Shown here piece after piece: positions 1 to 8,940 of a stretch of 64,000 nucleotides of DNA (its first letter is position 1; each line of letters starts with the position of its first letter). The notes under the pieces are model-generated. The model worked only from the letters and a program-made list of their open reading frames with translations, made no database searches and was not told the origin of the DNA. Source of the DNA: Bradyrhizobium sp. Ce-3 (GTDB lineage: Bacteria > Pseudomonadota > Alphaproteobacteria > Rhizobiales > Xanthobacteraceae); the NCBI RefSeq assembly GCF_022835695.1, contig NZ_BQUV01000002.1, positions 868,001 through 932,000 of the forward strand, in the 5' to 3' direction. The translations under genes were made by a program, and so were the position numbers.

Positions 1-644
1 CCGGAGAGATCGTCGGGCCGGTTCGGATTCACCAGCGCGTCCACTTCAGGCAGTTCATCGCCGGTCTGGTGATGATCGATCACGACGACCGACATGCCGA
101 GCTTCTTCGCTTCGGCCAAAGGCTTGATGCTGGTGGTGCCGCAATCGACCGTGACCAGCAGCGTCGCGCCCTTGGCCGCCAGTGCGCGGACAGCGTCGAC
201 GTTCGGCCCATAGCCTTCGAAGATACGGTCGGGAATGTGGATCAGCGGATCCAGCCCGCAATGGCGCAGATGCCAGGTCAGCAGCGCCGCCGAGGTCGCG
301 CCGTCGACGTCATAGTCGCCGAAGATCGCGACCTTCTCGCCGCGCACCGCCGCATCCGCGATGCGTTTGGCGGCATGCTCCATCTCGGTGACCGTGTGCG
401 GATCCGGCATCAGCTTGCGGATGGTCGGGTCGAGGAAGTCGGCGACCTCGTCGATGGCGACGTCGCGCCCCGCCAGCACCCGCGCCAGCATTTCCGGCAG
501 ATTGTGCCGCTGCACGATGGCAAGCGCCCGCGCCGCCCCGCGCGGATCCAGCCGGTCGCGCCAGAGCTTTCCGGTCAGCGACCGCGCCACGCCGAGGAAC
601 GCCGGTGGCGCCTCGATCGGCAGTGCGGATGCGTGCAGCGTCAT
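1..644 (-). CDS. recJ: Single-stranded-DNA-specific exonuclease RecJ, N-terminal part (3' end beyond the window)
   Basis: RecJ is a 5'-3' single-strand DNA exonuclease used in recombination and repair. Translating the minus strand from the ATG at 644 gives 214 codons with no stop before the window edge. The DHH-family metal motifs are visible: FGDYDVDGATS at about residue 100 and VVVIDHHQTGDELP at about residue 180, followed by DALVNPNRPDD, in the order and spacing of RecJ. The C-terminal DHHA1 and OB parts are outside the window. It lies downstream of glpX and a HAD gene on the same strand; hom-glpX-recJ order is common in this group. The family call is secure, the 3' end unseen. Confidence 0.93.
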   Translation of the reverse strand, partial: MTLHASALPIEAPPAFLGVARSLTGKLWRDRLDPRGAARALAIVQRHNLPEMLARVLAGRDVAIDEVADFLDPTIRKLMPDPHTVTEMEHAAKRIADAAVRGEKVAIFGDYDVDGATSAALLTWHLRHCGLDPLIHIPDRIFEGYGPNVDAVRALAAKGATLLVTVDCGTTSIKPLAEAKKLGMSVVVIDHHQTGDELPEVDALVNPNRPDDLS

Positions 645-699
645 GATTCCTTTCCAATCGGGTGGGAATCGTAACGCTTGGATGATTTGTGGGCCAGTT

Positions 700-1419
700 C
701 TAGCAGCCCATCCGGCTGGCGATTTCCCCGAAATCCTTGGCCACAATGTCCCACGCACCGGTGGCCTCGAAGTCGTATTTCTGCAGCGGGCCGTATTCGC
801 TCGGACGCGCCACGAAGGCGGTCTTCAGGCCATGCTTCTGCGCGTGCTTGAGATCGTAATTGTGCGCGGCGACCATCATCACCTGCTCCGGCGGCAGGCA
901 GAGCAGCTTTGCCGCGCCGAGATAGGTTTCCGGATCGGGCTTGTAGTGCTCGAACAGCTCGGCCGACATCACGAGATCCCAGGGGAGACCAGCGAACTTC
1001 GCCATGTTGGTGAGCAGCGCGACGTTGCCGTTGGACAGCGGCGCGATGATGTATTTGCTCTTCAGCCGGGCCAGGCCGGCGACGCTGTCGGGCCACCCAT
1101 GCAGGCGATGCCAGCCCAGCGTCAAATGCTGCAGGTCGGCCTCGGTGAGCCCCTTGACGTCGAACTGTGCGACCAGCTTCTCGAGCGAGCGGCGATGCAG
1201 GACGTCGAGGATGACGTAGCCGTTCTGCGGGTTCTTGCGCACCTCGTCCATCGAGGCCGCATAGACCGCGCGCCAGCCATCGACCAGCGCGGTCCAGTCG
1301 GCCTTGATGCCGCGTGTCTCGCCCCACTTGCTGAAATCGTTGATCAGGCTGGTGCGCCAATCGACGACGGTGCCGAACACGTCGAACACCAGTGCCTTGA
1401 CGCCGGACAGATCGGACAT
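700..1419 (-). CDS. HAD-superfamily haloacid dehalogenase type II-like hydrolase
   Basis: A 239-residue protein with the full set of L-2-haloacid dehalogenase-like motifs: nucleophile Asp13 in LVFDVFGTVVDW, Ser in PLSNGN, the conserved Lys in HYKPDPETY, and the type II signature AAHNYDLKHAQ. Such enzymes hydrolyse 2-haloacids through an aspartyl-ester intermediate, but many relatives have unknown substrates, so the reaction is inferred from the family only. It sits between glpX and recJ on the same strand, 55 bp before recJ, and looks inserted into the otherwise conserved hom-glpX-recJ block. ATG at 1419 puts the nucleophile at the usual position. Confidence 0.88.
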   Translation of the reverse strand: MSDLSGVKALVFDVFGTVVDWRTSLINDFSKWGETRGIKADWTALVDGWRAVYAASMDEVRKNPQNGYVILDVLHRRSLEKLVAQFDVKGLTEADLQHLTLGWHRLHGWPDSVAGLARLKSKYIIAPLSNGNVALLTNMAKFAGLPWDLVMSAELFEHYKPDPETYLGAAKLLCLPPEQVMMVAAHNYDLKHAQKHGLKTAFVARPSEYGPLQKYDFEATGAWDIVAKDFGEIASRMGC

Positions 1420-1463
1420 GCTCGTCTCCCGTTTTCTTGTTGTTGCTTACGTCACTCTCTCCT

Positions 1464-1562
1464 CGTCATTCCGGGATGCGCCTCTTGGCGCAGGCCCGGA
1501 ATCCATACTCCCGATGGTGGTTATGGATTCCGGGCTCGTCCTTCGGACGCCCCGGAATGACG
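1464..1562. repeat. Nested palindromic intergenic repeat
   Basis: The segment opens with CGTCATTCCGGG and closes with the exact inverse CCCGGAATGACG. Inside is a second inverted pair, CCCGGAATCCATA (1495-1507) and TATGGATTCCGGG (1522-1534). It fills most of the gap between glpX and the HAD gene. Elements of this appearance are dispersed in Bradyrhizobium genomes (recalled knowledge). It could fold into a long cruciform or RNA hairpin. Confidence 0.8.
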
Positions 1563-1570
1563 ATGTCCGC

Positions 1571-2569
1571 TCAATCCAGGTGGAATTTCTCCAGCTGGCG
1601 GTGCTCGGCCTTGATGTAGCGCACGGTGCCGGTGACCGAGCGCATCACGACGGTCTCGGTCTCGATCACGTCCTTCTTGAACTTGACGCCGGTCAGGAGC
1701 GAGCCGGTGGTGACGCCGGTGGCGGCGAACAGGCAGTCGCCCTTGGCCATGTCCTCGATGCCGTAGATCATCTTCGGATCGATGACGCCCATCTTGTGCG
1801 CACGCTCGCGCTTCTCCTCGGTGTCGAGGATCAGGCGGCACTGCATCTGGCCGCCGATGCAGCGCAGCGCGACCGCCGCCAGCACGCCCTCGGGCGCGCC
1901 GCCGGTGCCGATATACATGTCGACGCCGGTTTCATCGGGCTTGGCGCAATGAATGACACCGGCGACGTCGCCGTCGGTGATCAGCTGCACGGCAGCACCG
2001 GTCGAGCGCACGCTGTTGATGATGTCGGCATGGCGCGGACGGTCGAGCACCAGCACGTTGATGGCGGTGGGGTCGACGCCCTTGGCCTTGGCGAGCCGGC
2101 GCACGTTGTCGGCGGGCGGCGCGTCGAGCTCGATCACGTTCTTGGCGTAGCCCGGACCGATCGCGATCTTCTGCATGTAGACGTCGGGGGCGTGCAGCAG
2201 CGTGCCGCCATCGGCCATCGCCATGGTGGCGATCGAGCCCGGCATGTTCTTGGCGCACAGCGTGGTGCCTTCGAGCGGGTCGACCGCGATGTCGACCTTG
2301 GGACCGGCGTTGAGGCCGACCTTCTCGCCGATGAACAGCATCGGCGCCTCGTCGCGCTCGCCCTCGCCGATCACGACCGTGCCCTCGATCGGCAGCTTGT
2401 TGAGCTCGCGCCGCATCGCGTCGACCGCCGCCTTGTCGGCGGCCTTCTCCTGGCCATGGCCGCGCAGCCGCGCAGCCGACACCGCCGCGCGCTCCGTCAC
2501 GCGCACGATTTCGAGCGTCAGGATGCGCTCGAGCAGCATCTGCGGCGGAACGGAAATATGGGTCGACAT
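1571..2569 (-). CDS. glpX: Class II fructose-1,6-bisphosphatase
   Basis: A 332-residue GlpX-type phosphatase that dephosphorylates fructose-1,6-bisphosphate in gluconeogenesis, and often sedoheptulose-1,7-bisphosphate too. Family motifs are clear: VVIGEGERDEAPMLFIGE near residue 65, the metal/phosphate site DPLEGTTLCA near residue 97, and GTGGAPEGVLAA near 190. Length is normal for the family. It follows hom on the same strand, with about 80 bp between them, and is probably cotranscribed with it. The start at 2569 (MSTHISVPPQMLLERILTLE) matches the usual GlpX N-terminus. Confidence 0.96.
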   Translation of the reverse strand: MSTHISVPPQMLLERILTLEIVRVTERAAVSAARLRGHGQEKAADKAAVDAMRRELNKLPIEGTVVIGEGERDEAPMLFIGEKVGLNAGPKVDIAVDPLEGTTLCAKNMPGSIATMAMADGGTLLHAPDVYMQKIAIGPGYAKNVIELDAPPADNVRRLAKAKGVDPTAINVLVLDRPRHADIINSVRSTGAAVQLITDGDVAGVIHCAKPDETGVDMYIGTGGAPEGVLAAVALRCIGGQMQCRLILDTEEKRERAHKMGVIDPKMIYGIEDMAKGDCLFAATGVTTGSLLTGVKFKKDVIETETVVMRSVTGTVRYIKAEHRQLEKFHLD

Positions 2570-2648
2570 CGGCGTACTCCTTAAGCCTCTGGGACAGGCC
2601 AGCCTGCCCGCATCAATCGTCTCACGCCCGACCCGTTCAGGCCATGCG

Positions 2649-3968
2649 CTAGTTTTTCTCGATCCGGATCACCTGCGGACGGCCGCTGATGACCTTATCG
2701 CGCTGCACTGCGGCCAGCGCCCGATGCACGGCATCCTCGCTGGTCGCATAGGTAATCAGAATGACCGGAACCGGTGAAGGTTTTTTGGCCGCACCGTTCA
2801 CATCGACGCCATCGGGGTGCCGTTGCACGATGGATTCCAGAGATATCTTCTGTTCCGCCAGCCTCGTGGCGATTGTTGCGGCAGTGCCTGCAAGATCGCG
2901 CGCCATCAGGCGGATATAATAGCCACCCTCATGGCGTTCCATCGGCGCCTTGGTGGTGTCGCGCAACCGCTCCACCGGGCGGCCGAACGGCTTGGCGCGG
3001 ATGCCGCGGGCGACGTCGGCAATGTCGGCGACCACCGCGGAGGCGGTCGCGCCGCCGCCGGCGCCGGGGCCGACCAGGGTGATGGGCGGAATCCCCTCGC
3101 CGTCGATCGCGACCGCGTTGGTGACGCCCATCACCTGCGCGATCGAGGATGATTTCGGCACCATGGTCGGGTGCACGCGCTGCTCAATGCCCTTTGCCGT
3201 GCGCACGGCGACACCGAGCAGCTTGACGCGATAGCCGAGTTCCGCGGCGGCCTTGAGGTCTTCCGGCGTGATCGAGGAGATGCCCTCGACGTAGACAGCG
3301 CTTTCGGCGACCTTGGTTCCGAACGCCAGGCTCGCCAGGATCGCGAGCTTCTGCGCGGTGTCGTGACCATCGACGTCGAACGACGGATTGGCTTCGGCAT
3401 AGCCGAGACGCTGGGCGTCCTTCAGGCATTCCTCGAACGACAGGCCCTCCTGCTCCATCCGGGTCAGGATGTAGTTGCAGGTGCCGTTGAGGATGCCATA
3501 GACGCGGTTGACGCTGGTGCCGGCGAGGCCCTCGCGCAACGTCTTGATGACCGGGATCGCCGCACCGACCGCGGCCTCGAAGTTCAATGCGCCGCCATGC
3601 TTCTCGGCGGCGGCTGCGAGCCGCAGGCCGTGCTTGGCGATCAGCGCCTTGTTGGCGGTCACAACCGACTTGCCCGCCTTCAGCGCGGTCTCGATCGCCG
3701 ACAGCGCGGGATCGCCGGCGCCGCCCATCAGTTCGACGAAGCAATCGATATTGGGATCTTCGGCCAGCGCCTCCGGGCTCTTCGCCCAGGCGATGCCGCG
3801 CAAATCGAGGCCGCGCTTCTTGGCCTTCGAGCGCGCGGTGACGGCGACGACGCGAACGCCTCGGCCGCTGCGCTCGGCCAGCGCGCGCGCTTGCGTTTCG
3901 ATCAGGCGGACGACATCGGCACCGACGGTGCCGAGCCCCGCTATGCCCACGTTCAGGGGTGCGACCAT
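2649..3968 (-). CDS. hom: Homoserine dehydrogenase
   Basis: A 439-residue NAD(P)-dependent enzyme converting aspartate semialdehyde to homoserine, the branch to threonine, methionine and isoleucine. The N-terminal Rossmann motif is GIAGLGTVGADVVRLI; the catalytic domain has TANKALIAKHG, the glycine-rich NGTCNYILTRM and the signature DVDGHDTAQKLAILASLAFG. The last 80 or so residues (YYIRLMARDLAGTAATIATRLAEQKISLESI) form a C-terminal ACT domain, usually linked to threonine feedback. It lies between an aminotransferase upstream and glpX downstream, both on the same strand, forming one likely operon. Confidence 0.97.
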   Translation of the reverse strand: MVAPLNVGIAGLGTVGADVVRLIETQARALAERSGRGVRVVAVTARSKAKKRGLDLRGIAWAKSPEALAEDPNIDCFVELMGGAGDPALSAIETALKAGKSVVTANKALIAKHGLRLAAAAEKHGGALNFEAAVGAAIPVIKTLREGLAGTSVNRVYGILNGTCNYILTRMEQEGLSFEECLKDAQRLGYAEANPSFDVDGHDTAQKLAILASLAFGTKVAESAVYVEGISSITPEDLKAAAELGYRVKLLGVAVRTAKGIEQRVHPTMVPKSSSIAQVMGVTNAVAIDGEGIPPITLVGPGAGGGATASAVVADIADVARGIRAKPFGRPVERLRDTTKAPMERHEGGYYIRLMARDLAGTAATIATRLAEQKISLESIVQRHPDGVDVNGAAKKPSPVPVILITYATSEDAVHRALAAVQRDKVISGRPQVIRIEKN

Positions 3969-4006
3969 GGATTTAAGGGACCTGGAGATTAAGCAACCTG
4001 GAAGGA

Positions 4007-5227
4007 TTAGCGCCGGTTGGCGAGAGGAACGACGTTGTGCAACGTTTCGATGCCGCTTTCAAGGAAGCGGCGCACGCCGCGCGCGGCCTGCCGGATGCGC
4101 TGCTCGTTCTCCACCATCGCGATGCGGACATAGCCTTCGCCATGCTCGCCGAACGCAACGCCGGGCGACACCACAACGCCGGATTTCTCCACCATCAGGG
4201 TCGCGAACTGCATGCTGCCGACCGCCTCGAATTCCTTGGGCAGCGGCGCCCAGGCAAACATCGAAGCTTGTGGCGGCGGAATGTCCCAGCCGGCGCGGCC
4301 AAATGACTCAACCAGCGCGTCGCGGCGCTTGCGGTAGGTGTCGCGCATCTCGCGGATGCAGTCGTCGGGACCGTTCAGCGCCGCGGTCGCCGCCACCTGG
4401 ACCGGCGTGAAGGCGCCGTAATCGAGATAGGATTTGACCCGCGCCAGTGCCGCGATGATGCGCTCATTGCCGACCGCAAAGCCCATGCGCCAGCCGGCCA
4501 TCGAGAAGGTCTTCGACATCGAGGTGAACTCGACGGTGACGTCGATCGCGCCGGGCACCTGCAGCACCGACGGCGGCGGATTGTTGTCGTCGAAATAGAC
4601 TTCGGCGTAGGCGAGGTCCGACAGGATGAAGATGTCGTGCTTCTTCGCGAACGCGACGAGATCCTTGTAGAAATCGAGGTCCGCGACATAGGCGGTCGGG
4701 TTCGACGGGTAGCAGACGATCAGCGCGATCGGCTTCGGAATCGAATGGATGATCGCCCGCTCGACCGCCTCGAAGAACTGCGGGGTCGGCTCCGACGGCA
4801 CCGAGCGGATCACCCCGCCCGCCATCAGGAAGCCGAAGGCATGGATCGGGTAGCTCGGATTCGGGCACAGCACGACGTCGCCGGGCGCGGTGATCGCCTG
4901 CGCCACGTTGGCGAACCCCTCCTTCGAGCCGAGCGTCGCCACCACCTGGGTATCGGGGTTGAGCTTGACTCCGAACCGGCGCGCATAATAGGCGGCCTGG
5001 GCCTTGCGCAGGCCGTTGATGCCGCGCGAGGCCGAGTAGCGGTCGGTCCGCGGCTTGCCCAGCGTCTCCTTGAGCTTCTCGATCACATGCGGCGGGGTCG
5101 GCAGGTCCGGATTGCCCATGCCCATGTCGATGATGTCGGCCCCGGCATTGCGCGCGGCCGCCTTGGCCTGGTTGACCTTTTCAAAGACGTAAGGCGGCAG
5201 ACGGCGAATGCGGTAAAAATCTTCCAT
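4007..5227 (-). CDS. PLP-dependent class I/II aminotransferase (LL-diaminopimelate/alanine aminotransferase type)
   Basis: A 406-residue fold-type I aminotransferase. Visible are MGMGNPDLPTPPHVIEKL near the N-terminus, YCARRFGV-like YYARRFGVKLNPDTQV, NPSNPT-type CYPSNPTAYVADLDFY, and the PLP lysine in TSMSKTFSMAGWRMGFAVG. Proteins of this subfamily are annotated as LL-diaminopimelate aminotransferase or as AlaC/aspartate aminotransferase; sequence alone does not settle the substrate. It is the first gene of the run aminotransferase-hom-glpX, 38 bp before hom, which supports a role in aspartate-family amino acid metabolism. Start at ATG 5227. Confidence 0.9.
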   Translation of the reverse strand: MEDFYRIRRLPPYVFEKVNQAKAAARNAGADIIDMGMGNPDLPTPPHVIEKLKETLGKPRTDRYSASRGINGLRKAQAAYYARRFGVKLNPDTQVVATLGSKEGFANVAQAITAPGDVVLCPNPSYPIHAFGFLMAGGVIRSVPSEPTPQFFEAVERAIIHSIPKPIALIVCYPSNPTAYVADLDFYKDLVAFAKKHDIFILSDLAYAEVYFDDNNPPPSVLQVPGAIDVTVEFTSMSKTFSMAGWRMGFAVGNERIIAALARVKSYLDYGAFTPVQVAATAALNGPDDCIREMRDTYRKRRDALVESFGRAGWDIPPPQASMFAWAPLPKEFEAVGSMQFATLMVEKSGVVVSPGVAFGEHGEGYVRIAMVENEQRIRQAARGVRRFLESGIETLHNVVPLANRR

Positions 5228-5441
5228 GGGACCCTTGCTCCGACAACCGCGATGCCAGAATCGACCCCCTTGGACTGGTTGCGGAAGCCGATCTGGCCTC
5301 TTTACAGAAATCGCACTGAATCAATGACTTAGGGCGAATTCAGGCGCACGATCTGGGGGCTGCGGCCGGACCTGCGGTTGAACTGGGTTTCTTTTAGCAC
5401 GGACACCGGGCGGCGCCAGCGCTGATCGGCCAATCGGGCGC

Positions 5442-5729
5442 TTACTTGCCGCTCTGGGTCGACCCCTGGGCCTGTGCCTGGGTCTGGCGTTCGCGCGCCG
5501 CAATCAGCTCCTGCTCGATCTTGGCCTGATCGGCCGGCTTGATCATCGGATCGGCCCGGTCGGGCGGCAGGTCATGGACCGGCAGGTAGCCGCTGGGATC
5601 CTTGGCCCGCGCCGGCGCATCGGCCGGCATGGCCATATCGGCAATCGTGCTCGAGCACCCGCTCAGCGCCATCATTGACGCGAGCAGCACCACGGCCGCG
5701 AGCCCCCTGTTCATCTGATCGATCGGCAT
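5442..5729 (-). CDS. Small predicted lipoprotein of unknown function
   Basis: About 95 residues. The N-terminus MPIDQMNRGLAAVVLLASMM is followed by a lipobox ALSGC with the acylated cysteine at about residue 25, so export and lipidation are expected. The mature part is short, proline-rich (GYLPVHDLPPDRADPMIKPADQ) and ends in a glutamine-rich charged tail. No catalytic motif is seen. Starts at 5750 (TTG) and 5714 (ATG) are also possible; 5729 was taken as the first ATG giving a normal signal peptide. It is divergent from phaC. Lipoproteins of this size are common in Bradyrhizobium next to this locus, but the function is unknown. Confidence 0.7.
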   Translation of the reverse strand: MPIDQMNRGLAAVVLLASMMALSGCSSTIADMAMPADAPARAKDPSGYLPVHDLPPDRADPMIKPADQAKIEQELIAARERQTQAQAQGSTQSGK

Positions 5730-5789
5730 GCGCCGAATTGTCCCCAACAAGCTAAGCGCGCACGTCGCACATTGCCGACACGGGTCGCA

Positions 5790-5806
5790 CTGGTACGAGC
5801 CTTGCA
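5790..5806 (+). promoter_or_regulatory. Sigma-54 (RpoN)-type -24/-12 promoter candidate before phaC
   Basis: CTGGTACGAGCCTTGCA at 5790-5806 matches the consensus YTGGCACG-N4-TTGCW with one change (T for C). The invariant GG (5792-5793) and GC (5804-5805) are separated by exactly ten bases. It points toward phaC, about 215 bp before the ATG at 6023. No enhancer-binding-protein site was identified. Confidence 0.5.
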
Positions 5807-6022
5807 GCGTCCCCGCTGCGTTAATTCCGACTTCAGCGTTTCAAACCATTGTCGCCCGAAACGCTTAAAGCGGGAACAACAAAAGCGACCCCTGAGGCTT
5901 CAATATGACGGAACAAAGATTTTTTTCTTGCACCGCAACAGAGCGAAATGCCGGGTTTTGACCGATTTCCCTTGCCGCACCGCGCGATGACGCCCCCCAA
6001 ACGACGCGATATTGTCCCACAG

Positions 6023-7831
6023 ATGAGCAACGTCACTCCCGACACCCAAGCCGCCCCGAAATTCAACGCCGAAGCCTTCGCCATGAACATCGCCCGGGCG
6101 ATGGAGAGCAGCGGCCAGGCGCTGGCAGCCTACCTCAAGCCGCGCCAGACCGGGGAAGTCCGCGACAAGCCGCCGAACGAGTTCGGTGAGGTCATCAAGA
6201 CCTTCAGCGTGATCGCCGAATACTGGCTGTCGGACAAGGAGCGCGCCTCGTCGCTGCAGATGCAGCTCGGCAAGGACTACCTCGATCTCTGGGGCTCGGC
6301 GGTGCGCCGCATGACCGGCGAGGCCGATGCCAAGCCCGCGATCGCACCGGCCCCGCGCGACAAGCGCTTCCAGGACCCGGAGTGGAAGTCGAACCAGTTC
6401 TTCGACTTCATCCTGCAGCTCTATCTGCTGACCTCGAAATGGGCACAGCAGCTGGTCCACGATGCCGACGGGATCGATCCGCACACCCGCAAGAAGGCCG
6501 AATTCTACGTCCAGCAGATCAGCAACGCGCTGGCGCCGTCGAACTTCGTGCTGACCAATCCGGAACTGCTGCGCACCACCGTCGAGAGCAACGGCGACAA
6601 TCTGGTCCGCGGCATGAAGATGCTGGCCGAGGATATCGAGGCCGGCCACGGCACGCTGCGCATCCGCCAGTCCGATTCGAGCAACCTCGAGGTCGGCATC
6701 AACATGGCGACGACGCCGGGCAAGGTGATCTACCAGAACGAGCTGATGCAGCTGATCCAGTATTCGCCGGCGACCGAGAACGTGCTGCGCACGCCGCTCC
6801 TGATCGTGCCGCCCTGGATCAACAAGTTCTACATCCTCGATCTGCGCCCCGAGAAATCCTACATCAAATGGTGCGTCGACCAGGGCGTCACGGTGTTCGT
6901 GATCTCCTGGGTCAATCCGGACAAGGAACTCGGCAAGAAGACCTGGGCCGACTACATGACCGAAGGCCCGCTCACGGCGATGGACGTGATCGAGAAGGTC
7001 ACCGGTGAGCTCAAGGTGCACACCGCCGGCTATTGCGTCGGCGGCACCCTGCTCGCCTCGACGCTGGCCTATCTCGCCGAGAAGCGCCGCCAGCGCGTGA
7101 CCTCGGCGACGTTCTTTGCCGCGCAGGTCGACTTCACCCATGCCGGCGACCTGCTGGTGTTCGTCGACGAGGACCAGATCTCGGCGCTGGAACGCGACAT
7201 GCAGGAATCCGGCGTGCTCGAGGGCAGCAAGATGGCGATGGCCTTCAACATGCTGCGCTCGAACGACCTGATCTGGTCGTATGTCGTGAACAATTACCTC
7301 AAGGGCCAGCCGCCCTCCTCGTTCGACCTGCTGCACTGGAATTCGGATGCGACGCGGATGCCGTCGTCGAACCACTCCTACTATCTGCGCAACTGCTATC
7401 TGGAGAACCGGCTGTCGACCGGCACGATGGTGCTCGACAACACGCTGCTCGATCTCTCGAAGGTGAAGGTGCCGGTCTACAATCTCGCTGCACGCGAAGA
7501 TCACATCGCGCCGGCGGAATCGGTGCTCTACGGCTCGCAGTTCTTCGGCGGCCCGGTGAAATATGTGCTGTCCGGTTCCGGCCATATCGCCGGCGTGGTC
7601 AACCCGCCCGCGTCGAAGAAGTACCAGTACTGGACCAACGACAACATCAAGGACATGAAGCTCGCCGACTGGCTGAAGGGCGCCGAGGAGCACAAGGGGT
7701 CGTGGTGGCCCGACTGGCGCGTCTGGCTGGAGAGCCATGATCCGGAGACGGTGCCGGCGCGCATGGTGGGCTCGAACGGAATGCAGGCGCTCGAGGATGC
7801 ACCCGGCAGCTATGTCCGGGTCCGCGCGTAG
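6023..7831 (+). CDS. phaC: Class I poly(3-hydroxyalkanoate) synthase
   Basis: About 602 residues from ATG 6023; an in-frame ATG at 5948 would add 25 residues. The enzyme polymerises (R)-3-hydroxyacyl-CoA into PHA storage granules in the cytoplasm. The N-terminal PhaC domain is followed by an alpha/beta-hydrolase core with the lipase-like box GYCVGG (nucleophile Cys338), Asp493 in AREDHIAPAE and His521 in SGSGHIAGVVNPP. Other hallmarks are PPWINKFYILDLRPEKS and WNSDATRMP. Length over 550 residues and the motifs indicate class I, needing no PhaE/PhaR partner. It stands alone behind a sigma-54-like promoter. Confidence 0.97.
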   Translation: MSNVTPDTQAAPKFNAEAFAMNIARAMESSGQALAAYLKPRQTGEVRDKPPNEFGEVIKTFSVIAEYWLSDKERASSLQMQLGKDYLDLWGSAVRRMTGEADAKPAIAPAPRDKRFQDPEWKSNQFFDFILQLYLLTSKWAQQLVHDADGIDPHTRKKAEFYVQQISNALAPSNFVLTNPELLRTTVESNGDNLVRGMKMLAEDIEAGHGTLRIRQSDSSNLEVGINMATTPGKVIYQNELMQLIQYSPATENVLRTPLLIVPPWINKFYILDLRPEKSYIKWCVDQGVTVFVISWVNPDKELGKKTWADYMTEGPLTAMDVIEKVTGELKVHTAGYCVGGTLLASTLAYLAEKRRQRVTSATFFAAQVDFTHAGDLLVFVDEDQISALERDMQESGVLEGSKMAMAFNMLRSNDLIWSYVVNNYLKGQPPSSFDLLHWNSDATRMPSSNHSYYLRNCYLENRLSTGTMVLDNTLLDLSKVKVPVYNLAAREDHIAPAESVLYGSQFFGGPVKYVLSGSGHIAGVVNPPASKKYQYWTNDNIKDMKLADWLKGAEEHKGSWWPDWRVWLESHDPETVPARMVGSNGMQALEDAPGSYVRVRA

Positions 7832-7904
7832 CGCCAAGTCTTCCGCTCAGCTATAAACAGACGATCCCGGCGGTCGGGAATCGATTTGACGTGAGGGGGA
7901 GACG

Positions 7905-8303
7905 ATGACGCGCGAACTGTTCTGGCTGTCGCTGACGGTGATCCTGACGGGACTGCTGTGGGTTCCCTACTCAATCAACCGCACGCAGGTGCGCGGCCTC
8001 TCCGGCGCCATGGCCAACCCGTCGCGCAACGACAAGCCGCAAGCGGAATGGGCCAACCGCCTGATGTTCGCCCACGACAACGCAATCGAAAACCTCGCGA
8101 TCTTCGCGCCGCTGGTGTTGATCCTGAACGCGGCCGACTATTCCACCAAATGGACCGTGCTGGCGTGCGCCGTCTATTTCTGGGCGCGTGTCGCGCATCT
8201 GATCGTCTATGCGCTCGGCATCCCGGTCTTCCGCACGCTGGCGTTCACGGTCGGCTTCATCGCCCAGGCGGTGCTGGCGCTCGCGATCTTCAAGATCCTC
8301 TGA
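7905..8303 (+). CDS. MAPEG-family membrane protein
   Basis: A 132-residue integral membrane protein with four hydrophobic segments. The family-typical stretch NRLMFAHDNAIENLAIFAPLV between the first and second segments, and the ending YALGIPVFRTLAFTVGFIAQ, fit MAPEG proteins, which are related to microsomal glutathione S-transferases and eicosanoid enzymes. The bacterial members mostly have no assigned substrate. ATG at 7905 is preceded by GAGGGGGAGACG, a strong ribosome binding site. It follows phaC by about 70 bp on the same strand. Confidence 0.85.
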   Translation: MTRELFWLSLTVILTGLLWVPYSINRTQVRGLSGAMANPSRNDKPQAEWANRLMFAHDNAIENLAIFAPLVLILNAADYSTKWTVLACAVYFWARVAHLIVYALGIPVFRTLAFTVGFIAQAVLALAIFKIL

Positions 8304-8334
8304 GCGACAATCGGCGCCGGCCGTCGCGCCGGCG

Positions 8335-8928
8335 CTACTCCTCGCGCTTGCGCATGACGATATGCAGCATCGTCGCCGGTGCCTCGTCAAAGCTCTTGAT
8401 CTCGCTGGTGTCGGACGAGACCTGGGTCCACGCCCCTGACGCGGCGTAGGTTGCCGCCAGCCAATCGGCTGCCGGATAATTGTAATAGCGGCCGATGCTG
8501 TCGCGGCCGTCGCCATGGCCGATCTTGTAGCTCGCGTAGAAGATGCCGCCCTCCTTCAGTGCGCGATGAATGCGACTGAGGATTCCGGCCAGCTCGTCAC
8601 GCGGCACATGCAGCAGGCACGCGCTGGCCCAGACGCCGTCATAGGCCGCACGATCCTCGAGCTCATCGAACAGCATCGCCTCGACGGGATGGTTGATGCG
8701 GCGCGCGGCGACCTCGGCCATCTCGGGCGAACCGTCGGTCGCGCGCAGCGCGAAGCCTTCGGCAAGCATCACGGCGGCATGATTGCCGGCGCCGCAGCCG
8801 AGTTCGAGGATCGCCCCGCCCGGCGGCAGCAGCTTGAGAAAGCCGATCAGCCGGGTGGACGGTGATTTCGCCCACCCGGCATAGGCCTCGGCATTGTGCC
8901 GGTAGAATTGCAGCGTGGCGTCGTCCAC
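8335..8928 (-). CDS. Class I SAM-dependent methyltransferase
   Basis: A 197-residue methyltransferase. Motif I of the SAM-binding fold is ILELGCGAGNHAAVMLAEG, followed by an acidic motif II region (LRATDGSPEMAEVAARRI) and motif IV-like YDGVWASACLLHVPRDELAGIL. The protein resembles small Methyltransf_11/25 members with no known substrate. It ends 12 bp before the neighbouring argC start side (argC stop at 8941) on the same strand and may be transcribed with it. Confidence 0.85.
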   Translation of the reverse strand: MDDATLQFYRHNAEAYAGWAKSPSTRLIGFLKLLPPGGAILELGCGAGNHAAVMLAEGFALRATDGSPEMAEVAARRINHPVEAMLFDELEDRAAYDGVWASACLLHVPRDELAGILSRIHRALKEGGIFYASYKIGHGDGRDSIGRYYNYPAADWLAATYAASGAWTQVSSDTSEIKSFDEAPATMLHIVMRKREE

Positions 8929-8940
8929 GATGGGCCGCCG

